Below are positions 50,330 to 64,000 of a stretch of 64,000 nt of DNA, one piece after another. How positions within the stretch are numbered: position 1 is the first letter of the stretch; every line of letters begins with the position of its first letter. Location: contig JACDTU010000014.1 in assembly GCA_022376465.1 (NCBI GenBank), positions 62,001 through 126,000 of the forward strand, in the 5' to 3' direction. Origin of the DNA: Cubamyces lactineus (taxonomy: Eukaryota; Basidiomycota; Agaricomycetes; Polyporales; Polyporaceae). The notes beneath the pieces were generated by a model, which did no database searches, was not told the origin of the DNA, and saw nothing but the letters and a program-made list of their open reading frames with translations. A program made the translations under genes and the position numbers.

Positions 50330-50479
50330 CCTCTCGTATTCGCAACGTTAACACCATCCGCACATCCGCCTTGTTCGTTGGGCGGTGTGATCATCGTAAT
50401 TATAGAGTACATGTGAATGTAGCACGGGACGTTATTCTCTATAGTACATGTCCGGCCCCGGGACCTACCCTACATATTG

Positions 50480-54395
<3,916 letters not shown>

Positions 54396-55334
54396 TTTGC
54401 AGCCTGGAGAGGACTCACGTGCTGCAGGGACGAGAGACGGAGGAGCAGAGGACAGGCAAGCGTAGACACCAGGAGAGGAGGGCGAGGGGCACGTGGGAAG
54501 AAAGCGAGAGAGGAAGAGATCTTGCCGAAAAGCGAATCTGGCCAGGGCGTTGGACGTGGGAAGATTCATGCATGCCCCCGGATCTGAGTCCGGTGCCACG
54601 GTCGCGGGTCGGGGTGGCCAGATGCGGGGAAAGGGAGGGCGGTGAAAGTGAGCGAATGCCATCCTCCTGCATCGACATCCTCGCCAGTCTCCCGTTGCCC
54701 TCCTCACCTCCCAGCCCTCCTTCCTACTTCACCCGCCCACACTCCCCTCCCTCTCCTCTCATGTCCACCGTTTTATTCTCCGCCATTCCCGCACCCAGTC
54801 CTCCTCCTGCGGCACAAACAAACGCGACCGGAATCGCGATATAAAGCCGCTCACTCTCTTGCGCGCGCGTCTCTGCTCGCCCTCTCGGATGGCAGTGGCA
54901 GATCGGGACTCGGTCGCCCCTCCTCCTCTCTGCACTCTGATTCCCGTACGCATTTAGTCTCCTCGGCCCTCTCCTCTCCCCACCACCATCTCCCACTCCT
55001 CCCCATCCGCCTCCCCTCTCGCCTCGTCTTCCTCCTCTTCCTCCTCTCCGCAGCCTGCCACACGCATCAACATCTGCGTCTCGACCGAATCACGCACGCC
55101 CTCCCTCCGGCCGTTGCCCCAGCCCACGCCTTCGTCTTCTCCTTCCTGGCGCCCATCCTAGACGCGAAGAATACATCCCAAACACGTAGTCTCTCCCACC
55201 AACACGTACCGGACGCCTGTCTCTTCTAGAAATACAACCACCTATCGCCACTATCCTCCGTCTGCCCTGTCTTCCCGCCCTCTCGCCCTTCCGCCTCTTC
55301 TGACGTCCTCCCCTCCCCCTCAACCCTCCCGTCC
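54396..55334. other. shared promoter region, TRM61 and PAS gene
   Basis: 940 bases between divergent starts. A TATAAA on the plus strand near 54840 could serve the PAS gene with a roughly 450-base pyrimidine-rich leader (54900-55330 is almost all C and T). No other gene seen. Confidence 0.5.
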
Positions 55335-57314
55335 ATGGATTCCTCTCCCGCCTGCGTGTCCTTTAGTACGTCCAATCTCCCCTCCGCCCTTTCCTTTCCT
55401 TCCCTCACCTTCTTTTCACCCCCGCACTCAGTCGGCATCGTCGATTTCACCCAAGATGTAAGCGCGCCTTCTCCCTGACGCCCATCTCGTCCCCCTTCTC
55501 GCTCGTTCCTCACCCGTCTTTTTCTACCCCCAGGCGAACTGGGTGTACTGTTCAGAATCCGTATATGACCTTCTAGGTGCGCCCTTCTACCCTGGACAGC
55601 CTGCCGCGTGCATCTCCCGCTCACTTGCTTTTTCATAGGCTATGAACCTCATGAGCTCATCGGGACCCCTTCCCTCAACCTCGTCCATCCCGACGAGTTC
55701 TCAGAGGTCAAAGAACTCCACTACACGACCATTTCTCAGGACCAAGCTGCCGTCCTCGCTTACCTGCGCATGAAGCACAAGGACCCCTACAAAGGCTACA
55801 TCCTCTGCGGAATTGTACGTTCAGCCGTTCGGAGCGCCATATCTCCCCGCAGTGTGCTGACAGCGGGGATCTCCCGATAGTCCCGCACAGTTTGCCAAAA
55901 CGTCCTCGTGGGCAGCGTCTCCTTTGCCGCCCCGGGCCCAAAGGCGATGCACAACGCGTCGACCGCCCAGGAGGTCAAGATCATCACGCCCACCGCCAAA
56001 GATCTCGAATTTAGAGTGAGTATCTAGGCTATCTACCCCTTCCCCGTCTCGTTCGTTATGCTCACCGAGACCGCCGCGTGATGACAGAGATGGAACGACC
56101 CGAACCCGATGCCGCCCTGCCCCATCCCGTCCTCCCGGTCTTCCAGTCCTCCGGATGAGCGCGGACGGAGCGAGTACCGGCGAGACCGTTCGCGGGCGAT
56201 CACCTTCGACCCGCTCCCGCAGCAGTCCGTGCGGACGGCGCTCATCCTGGACCGGTTCAGCGTGAACTGCGGGATCCTGTACTGCGCGAACGACAGTCTG
56301 CTGGCGACGACGACGTGCATGGGCCGCAGCTTCTTCGACTTTGTCGCGCGCAAGGATGAGGCCCTCGTCCGGAGCTGGATCGACGTCATCAAGTCTTGGG
56401 GCGTCAACGAGCGCGGCCAGCCGAGCGACGGCGGATTTGGATTCGGCAAGTTTACGGTGCTCGTGAACGGGCGCGACTCCAGGTGCGTGTCCTGACCCGC
56501 TACCCCTCCTTTGCGGCTGGTTGGTTTGGCTCTTTGGCCTTCTGTGGGCCGGCCGAGCGCTCTCGTCCGCAATCGGAACGGAAGCGCAAAGGCCGACCGC
56601 GTCCCAGGTATCATGCCACACGCCAGGCGATTGAGTTTCTGCGTAATCATGCGCCGTGCACACCCATATCGAACCCCAAGCTCAGGCTCACGCTGATTCG
56701 GCCCTGCTCTCTCACACCCCTACAGCATCCGACACCCCGACCCCGTGCCCGCACGGCACCGGAACGGCAGCTCGCACGCAGAAGCGTACAACGCCCACGC
56801 GCACTACTCGACGACGCACCGCACGCACTCGCACTCGCGCACGCGCGCGCCGGACCCGCACGCCCACCCGCACGCCTCGCATTCCTCGCACGGGCACGGA
56901 CACGGGCATTCGTCGAGACACCACTATTCGTCGTCGATCGGTCCCGGGTACCGGGATCGTGTCGTCGGGAACGGCGGCGGAAGCACCAACGGACACGGGA
57001 ACGGTGCGGGCACTTCTGCTACCACCCCGACCGCGTCGGGGTTCGGGGGCGCAGAGCGGGACGCGTGGCGGGAGCGCGAACGCGAGCGGCTCGAGCGGGC
57101 GGAGCAGCGGGGCGAACGGAGCGGGATGGCTGGCGGAGATCGCGAGAGGGAGAGGGAGAGTAATCGGGGAGGGGCGCCGGCGTCGGGGACGACGCTGGGG
57201 AGGGCGCAGAAGACGCGGACGGCAGCGGCGCCGGCGGATGAGTTCGCGGTGGACGCGATCTTTTCGGCGCATTCGGACGGGCTGATGGTTATACTCCGCA
57301 AGTCGAGCTCGTAA
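55335..57314 (+). CDS. tandem PAS-like domain protein with His/Gly-rich tail
   Basis: PAS domains bind small ligands or partners in light, redox and metabolic sensing. Seven exons (55335-55365, 55432-55457, 55534-55576, 55639-55814, 55881-56015, 56088-56482, 56726-57314) close to 464 aa. PAS-A lies at about residues 10-90: FIGIVDFTQDANWVYCSESV, YDLLGYEPHELIGTPSLNLV, HPDEFSEV. A second PAS-like module is at about 186-265: FSVNCGILYCANDSLL, MGRSFFDFVARKDE, RSWIDVIKSWGVNERG. There is no LOV cysteine motif (GRNCRFLQ) and no GATA zinc finger, so it is not a canonical White-collar protein, although the domain order recalls that group. About 285-340 is His/Ser/Gly rich with repeated HGHGHGH units, then an Arg/Glu-rich helix (RERERERLERAEQRGERS) and a conserved-looking end AVDAIFSAHSDGLMVILRKS. 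The last intron is 243 bases. Confidence 0.82.
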
Positions 57315-60300
57315 TCCGCTGCAGGGGTTGGGTTTGCGAGTTCGTGCTTGAGCTCGAGCTTGGGGCGGGCTGTCGGCAGCTAAGAACGCGGGGAATGCCC
57401 TGGGGCGGACGCGTTCTATGCTGTTCTCCGCTGCGCCAGGGTGAGCGAGGTCGTACTTCGCTGTCCACCGTTCGTCGGTATTTGCTGGTCGTGTGTAAGG
57501 GTCCTCAGTGCCATCGCGGCACGAGAGTGCTCTCTCCAATTTTTCTTTCTGCGTCTCTTCTCCTGTCCTCCTGCCCTTCTAGTCTCTTCCCGTCCGCCTC
57601 ATCTCTCTCGTCCCGTCTCTATCGTGTTGTCCGTGTGCTGTATATTAATTCTGTCGCGTCCAAGTCGTCTGTTACCCCCTTCCACTCCTCCTCCCTCCTC
57701 TCAGATCTCGGGTCTACCTCTGATGTCTCACGTCTCATGGCTCACGCCTCTGCTCCACGTCCCGCGTTTCGTGCTTCGTGCTTCGTGCCGCTCTCATGCT
57801 CTTCCTGATATGATTTTTGCTCCCTCTGCCACTCTCAGTCTCCTCTCAGTTCCCGCTCCTCCCTCTGCTGTTTTCGTCCGGGTACCGCTCAAAGCTCAAG
57901 CGAACACAATCGCAGCTGTTTATACGGTACCGCGTAGAAGCCATCCTCTCTCCTCCCCCCCCTCCTCCTCCCCTTCCAGTCTCCTCCCTTTTTACTCCCC
58001 GGCCTACTTCAGTCTTCCTTACTTTCGATCCTCGGTATACCCAGAAACTATGAAATCGTGGAATTGAAATGAAAGACCGACTTGGCAGCCTGCACGGTTG
58101 ACGGATGACCTCCGATGTTCGTTCTGCACATTGAATTTGCAGTCTGTGCATCGTGTGCACAGGTCGGGTGATTCGCACCTACTCGATATTGCAATTGCCG
58201 AGGTAATCGAATCACCGTTTCTTTACAAAACGAGCGATACTTTCAACAAGATTTATTCATCGTGGGCGCCGTCGGGACGCGCAGCGTCGATTGGTCGCGA
58301 CTCACGAACCTGAAGAAACGCGGTCGATACCGATATCGGAATTAACCCGCATACGCGGTAAGAAGGACGTCGTGTACGGTGTTGGATAGCGACGCCGCGA
58401 GAAGCACGGTCTCGGGTAAGAGGCGGCATGAGTACATGATATATGATATACAGTGCATATCAAGCAGGCTGCGTCGACAAACTACTTTGCCGGTGCTATA
58501 TATCCGCACTTACGTTGGACGGTCCAGGGTGTACCGTGCACGGACACACGGCGGACCCGGACCTGGATTAAATATTGGATCGTGGACAAAGTACCGAGAA
58601 GAGTCTGGAGACAGTGAGACAGTGAGAGTGATGCGGGCAAGCCCAGGCCTGGGAAACCCCTCACAGAGCTCACACCGAGTACCTTGAGATATACGATACG
58701 ATTTGCGCTGCGCTACGGCGAACAGTATCTCGACAGATGGGGGATGGAGTGATCCTGTCACCGACACGCTGATGGACGCTGGCAGCGGCGGTCGCTTGGG
58801 ACTCGGGGCCCGGACCTATCCACTACAAGACTCTCTCACCGTCCCTGCTCAGCGCTCAGCAGCGGAAGCGGAACTTCTCCCCTGTCCAACAGCCAACAGC
58901 CAGTCAAACAGCCAGTGTACGTCCGTTGGACCCTGGTGTGGACGACTGTGTGGGCCGCCCCTGCGCCCCTGCGCACGCCACAGGCGTTATGTACAGCCTG
59001 AGGTCCGAGGCTTGAGGCTTGCTAATTTTGAAGCTTGAGCCTGAACGTGCGGCGGTTATACTGAGTATACTTTAGTACGCCGCGGCATCTGGCGCCAGCT
59101 TCCAGTGCTTAAGCTCTGGTGCGCGCGGGACGGGATGTTGGCCGCCGTCCCGGCGGATGACATGGATGGGCGGGTAGGGCAGAATCGAGACGGCGAGTGT
59201 ACGGGCTCGAGTCTATCATGAAAGTCAGGGGCGGCTTACTGTCGATCCGTCTGTCGTGGTGGCGGTAGGGTTAGGTACATCGGTGGCGAGATCCTGTCAT
59301 GCATGCGATACGCCGTACATACCGCGTCGTCGGTGGCGAGGCTTAGGAGTGACTACGCGCGTTGCTTTGAACGTTGTGTTGGAAGAGTTTTTTTAAGGCA
59401 TGCCAGTTAGTAAGCTTGCGTGTGGATGGATATCATTCTGCGCCGCCTGACATACAGAGAGCTCGTCAGTCCTCGAGTTGAAATTATACCACAGCCTCAG
59501 TAAAATTACTCACTTTCAAATCGTCGCATTGCTAGCAGACAGGTTCAGTAATGTAGGCCTGTCGTGCGACCAGAACCAACGCAATTGACCTGCGCAGCCT
59601 CGTCTTGAGGACACGGGTCCCTCAGAATGGCGCATAGAAAGGCTGCGGTATGCGAGCCCAGAAAGCCGCAGTGTCGTCGGTCGATGTGCCGACGTTCGAT
59701 AACACACTGCCAGCCATGCACCCACTCAGCACCCGTATTTTACTACTGACAGGGAGCATGCAGGCCTGCGCTGGACCGTGGCATTCAATTGACCGGTTAG
59801 CAGGATGCGGCGAACCTTCTGACCCCATAGCTGCCGGTAGGGTACACGCACCTGTACCTGCCTGCCTCCCCGGCGCGTAGATCCCGCAGAGCGAGTGGAT
59901 CGCGCCCCTGGGGCACTCGCAGCGAAGCCTCGTGTGCGCTTCTGCGCCGCGCGTATCGACTAGAAGGTGCCCTCTAGCTCAGCGGCCGGCGCGTCAAGGA
60001 GTCATGGGGCTGCTCTCGTCATCCGCTAGTGAGCCACAGAAGCCATCGCAGGCGCGCGCAGACAAGGGGAGGATGATGGACTCACGTACGATGGTACCCA
60101 CGCCCAGCTGGGGCTCCGCCCTTTCTCCGCGAGTCTGTGAGCGGTGGCCTGATCCTTGCGAAGACCTGACGGCAATAGGCGAGGCATGCGTACGGGAGGG
60201 AACGAGGCCGATGCGCGCGTGTACGTGAGCAGAGCCCCCTGCCTGAGCTGCGTCGACGTGGTGGCGGCTTCGAGATGCAGGCGAGGCGGCGACGGTGTTC

Positions 60301-62176
60301 TATCAATCGCCCGCGTCGAGGGGCAGATCTCTTAACGAGGTAATTGAAGGGGATCTTATCAGGGCGACGCTGAGGGAGAACCGCGAAAGAAACATCTCGA
60401 CACCCGCTAGAGACGCCAGGGAAGCGCAGGAAGCGACCGCCAGCGGTGCTGCGATGCAGAACCTGCAAATGCTTCGTCGGCGCACCGACGGACTTCATAA
60501 CGCTGCACTCCGCCAGAAACGGCGGGGTCCGCTACACGAACTTGGACCAACAGTCGCGTAATCCCGTTCGCGACGCGCCAGCACAGCGTACTCCGGATAA
60601 ATAGAGGACGTCGTGTGCATGCGAACACACGAGATCCACCGTGCTCCCGCTGAATCTCAGCGAAGTCGATGGCTCGAGAGGGCGTACCGGCAAGCGGGAA
60701 CTCGGCCTTTGCAGTTAAACATCAATGGGCTGCGCATCGCCGAGCCCGAGCGATGCCGAGTCATCGAACATCACTTGCTAAATAGGTCAGCTGGCAGGCT
60801 GCACGCGCGCTCGTGTCCTGCAGCTCATCTTTGAATCGACGTCGATGTTAACGTTACTGAACAACGTGCAGCGGCTAGCTGGTAACAGCCGAGAGAGGCG
60901 CCCTTGTCGGTATAATGCCGATGGTTTAGTTGCCGAATTAGAAAGGGTGTGACGAGGGGACGGTCGCCCATCCACCCGGATCCTAGGAGTGGGTGTTCAA
61001 TCCTGCCAAAACAAATCACCTATCAGAATCAATACTGACAGTCCTGTCTTTCAAGCTCTCCTGTTGACAGCGTGCGTGATTATGGATGCCGATATGAGCA
61101 CACACGCGGGGTAGTCGCTGTGGGGCACTCGACACCTAGGATCAGAAGGGACGTCGACGTGGTCCCCTGACGGTTCACAAGGTGTGGGCAAGTCTCCTCA
61201 CATCAAAGCCTATTCAAGCGGGAAACCACTTACCGGTATTCGCCCAGCCACCACGAGTAATTGTGAGGCTGAGTTGGCACCATTCAGTAGTAGCCTATGA
61301 AATACTGACGATTAGAAGGAGTAGGATATAGCGAGCAGCCCATCCGTGTAACGCTGGAATGAAATATAGTTGGTTAAGCCTCGTGAGTATAACGCGTTGC
61401 TCTTCACCGCATGATGTGCAATGCATCACTGCTACCTTTCTTGCAAAGGCAGTGCATTTTTTCAGGATAAACGCGATACAGTTTGCGCTTGGTATGTCAT
61501 AGATTCGTGCTAGGCAGAAGGTAAGAGCGTTTTAGCTCAGGCTAGCATCTGGATAGCGGACCAAACCGTTCACGTCAAGCCTGTTGACTACCTGGTATAA
61601 GGCTTATCAATGTCATGTCTTCAACGTTCGCGCAAAACGTGGGCATAAGGTGCGCGCAACGAGGAAGACGAACCGAATCTACAGCAATACCAGTCTATCG
61701 CCGACAACCAGTGACCGATCAGTGCAAAGACGCCGAGTGAGGAGATTTCAGCAGGGACTACCTCCCGTTACGCAGACCTTCTTCTCACCGACACCCGGGA
61801 ACCGTTAGATTGAGGGACGTAGCACAGAATCCACACAATCTTTATGAGCCGACACTCTGCGAGCGCACGTATGATTAGGAGGAGGCTGGGGCGAAACCCG
61901 GGTGGACTACGACAGGCGACTCACCGCAATTACACGGTATCCCTGAGAACCTTGGGCATGGCTGGTCGAGTTCTGACTGTGTTGCAGGCGCAATTGGCAG
62001 TGACGGCGCAGTGTCTGAAGAGCTTTGCCGCTCTTTGTCGTGAGAACTCGGTCACGTGTCGACGCGTCTCGGTTATCGCGTCTCGCCACAGACGCGTCCT
62101 GGCTGGCGCTTCTTCGCGTAACCTCCTTGTCTCTTGCCATCTCCCAGGCTTCCTATATTTTTCTCCGGCGACAAGA
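57315..62176. other. 4.9 kb gene-poor stretch
   Basis: Begins with a pyrimidine-rich 3' flank of the PAS gene (57530-58030). The rest has only short frames on both strands, with no family resemblance, no transposon domains, no long terminal or tandem repeats that I could see, and no tRNA with both A and B boxes. Local base composition becomes less GC rich after about 61000. The right end is the promoter of the RecQ gene; its frame is open upstream to 61844. Confidence 0.5.
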
Positions 62177-64000
62177 ATGTTCGACGATTACGATCAAGAC
62201 GAAAGCGTACTTCTGAATGATTGGGATGATGCTGAACCCCAACTGGATTGCACCTCGTCCGCGACCATACCAAACCACGGCCATCGTATCACCTTCAACT
62301 CTGCGAGAGACACTCTACGTGGATGCCGTTCACAGAAAGTTATGGTTGCGAGCAGAAGGTACATTAACTGATTATTATGCATGAACTGCGTGACTTATTG
62401 TGCCGTTCAGGGTTCTATCGACTGGTACGTCCCGTTTCTCATGACTGTCGCACATGCATAGTGACATCCGGATGTACCAGTCTTTGGACATTCAGGATTC
62501 AGAGGAAGACAAGAAGAGATAGTTGAAGCTGCTGTAACTGGTACCTTACACGCTTGACACTTATTAGAACGGCTTCGTGTTCAATATCGCTGTTTAGGAT
62601 CCGACGTTCTCGTGATTGCACCTACGGGAATGGGCAAGGTCCGTTATACTACCTCTCACGTATCCTACAAGGACCCAATTATTTTCGCAGAGCTTGTGCT
62701 TTCAAATACCCGCCGTTGCCGCCGAGGTACGCTTGGAAGTCGTGTTCACTGCCCCATACGTCTGACATCGTATGTGGCAGCATGGTGTGACGGTAGTAGT
62801 CTCGCCACTACTAGGTATGTAATCATAATAGTTGGCGTATTATGCTCCGTGAGCTTATATCGATATGATTTTACTCAGCTCTGATGAAGAATCGTAAGTA
62901 TACGATGCTACTTGGAGATCTTACCTCACGAAATACGGCTCCAGAGATTGCCAAGTTGCGCGAGCTAGGTGTCGCAGTAGCGTCTTTGACTTCTGAGACA
63001 CCTCACAGGGACAAAGCACGTGTAAGGGACATCCCCAGAAACTCGACAGTATCCTCACTTTGCTTTCTCAGATCGTGCAAGACCTCTCCTCAAACGAACC
63101 CTCGACCCGACTTCTATACAGTGGGTGACGGACGGTCCTTTCTAGCTCCCCAATAGCTAACATGCGCTGCTTCAAGTTAGCCCAGAGAAGTTCTGCACGC
63201 CCGAGATTCGCAGGATCCTAGTCCACCTCCATCAAGCAGGAGAGTTGAACCGTCTAGTGGTTGATGAGGTTCGTGACTACAAGATCGTTTCATGGTAATG
63301 GCGGACGTTCACCAAATCTATTTGCCAGGCTCATTGCATATCAGTGAGCAGGGATGACATTCGCACTATGCACAACCATCTCACCTATGTACAGGAATGG
63401 GGGCACGACTTCCGAGAAGAATACAGGAGGTTGGGCTCTTTCCGGGACAAGTTCCCGGATATTCCAATCATGGCACTGACAGCGACAGCAACAGAAGGGT
63501 CAGTCTCATGGTACGAATGTATGCTTGCTAATCATCGAACTTCCTACCACAGAGTGCAGGATGATATCATACGTAGCCTCAAAATGGCACAGAACCGCTT
63601 GTTCGTCGCAGTCCACCCATTCAATCGAGCGAACCTGTACTATGAGGTGGTGTCATAACTACCCGCATATCTCCTCGCGGGCTCAACAGTTCACCTGCAG
63701 GTCCGTTATCTGTCCTCTCCCAACCCCAATGCCCACATGATCGACGTATACCAATACATCAATAATCTGCACGAGCGTCGCGGACGTGCATCATCAGGTA
63801 TTGTCTACTGTCGAACTCGCGCGACGTGTGATGAGCTTGCGGATTTCCTTCGACGCAAGGGCTTGGAAGCCAAGCCGTATCATCGAGGTCTCACGTGGGT
63901 ATTCGAGCCTGCGCCCGCCTATCAGAGCATTGACGCCTTATCACTTTGCAAGCTCGGCGGTACTTGACAAGACGTTGAGGGAATGGGACGAAGGAGGATC
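62177..64000 (+). CDS. RecQ-family DNA helicase, 5' part (runs off window)
   Basis: ATP-dependent 3'-5' helicase acting at recombination and replication intermediates. Fifteen exons are traced, all closing in phase: first 62177-62358, then 62411-62424, 62481-62540, 62598-62638, 62691-62726, 62781-62814, 62879-62893, 62945-63021, 63072-63120, 63177-63268, 63329-63343, 63395-63498, 63553-63646, 63701-63894 and 63953 onward. Seen in order: the RecQ motif 0 [18 protein letters not shown], Walker [18 protein letters not shown], motif Ia [40 protein letters not shown], the DEAH box [20 protein letters not shown], motif [13 protein letters not shown], and motif IV-region [20 protein letters not shown]. 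No stop interrupts it. The N-terminal leader is short (about 65 residues, acidic [10 protein letters not shown]), unlike the long leader of Sgs1, so it may be a short RecQ paralogue. Assignment to RecQ1, RecQ4 or BLM type is not possible here. Confidence 0.9.

Noticed and set aside
49558..50412. A 284-codon minus-strand frame
   Set aside because: Antisense shadow of the last Rad4 exon, created by Asp/Glu and Arg/Ala codon bias.
56396..57163. Long alternative plus-strand frames inside the PAS gene
   Set aside because: They are Arg/Thr-rich shadows of the His/Gly-rich exon and lack domains; the chosen frame closes the exon chain.
59960..60010. CTAGCTCAGCGG, similar to a tRNA A box
   Set aside because: No B box (GGTTCRANNCC) and no acceptor-stem pairing at the required distance.

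Overview
The window is nuclear DNA from a filamentous basidiomycete, most likely an Agaricomycete. The evidence is the gene style: many introns of about 45 to 70 bases with GT..AG ends and CTAAC/CTGAC-like branch sites, very short exons, dense packing on both strands, pyrimidine-rich promoters, and families typical of that class (a short-BTB protein, a DUF6534 membrane protein, a HET-domain protein with a Cys-rich leader). The order or genus cannot be fixed from the sequence alone. No virus, rRNA, tRNA, CRISPR array or intact transposon was recognised.

Left part (1-19 kb): a BTB/POZ protein (-), a weak hypothetical locus, translation factor eIF3i (+), AMP deaminase (+), pyruvate decarboxylase (-, tail to tail with AMP deaminase), a small secreted protein with a GPI-type tail (-), and a DUF6534 seven-helix-type membrane protein (+). 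Middle part (19-46 kb): a 1096-residue Ser/Pro-rich protein (+), a single-pass membrane protein with a cytoplasmic SH3 domain (+), a nuclear FYRN-FYRC protein (-), then a divergent pair of the N-terminal amidase NTA1 (-) and the AMPK/SNF1 beta subunit (+), followed by a HET-domain protein (+). Right part (46-64 kb): the Rad4/XPC repair protein (+) tail to tail with the tRNA m1A58 methyltransferase TRM61 (-), which is divergent from a tandem-PAS protein (+). After a gene-poor 4.9 kb stretch comes the 5' part of a RecQ helicase (+) that runs off the window end.

Most genes are housekeeping and are not arranged as a pathway cluster. Themes recur: nucleotide and carbon metabolism with energy sensing (AMP deaminase, pyruvate decarboxylase, AMPK beta), translation and tRNA modification (eIF3i, TRM61), protein turnover (NTA1), and genome maintenance (Rad4, RecQ). 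For most conserved genes I rebuilt the exon chain by hand and the reading frame closes exactly (eIF3i 334 aa, AMP deaminase 809, pyruvate decarboxylase 600, AMPK beta 534, Rad4 1155, TRM61 435, FYR protein 786, PAS protein 464). These chains are predictions from splice signals and family conservation, not from transcripts.

The oddest features are gene-structural: an ATG-only first exon (eIF3i), an 8-base exon (pyruvate decarboxylase), a 14-base exon and 14 introns within 1.8 kb (RecQ), two introns of 0.9 and 1.4 kb in TRM61, and an unexplained frame change in NTA1. I did not find a convincing new multi-gene system.
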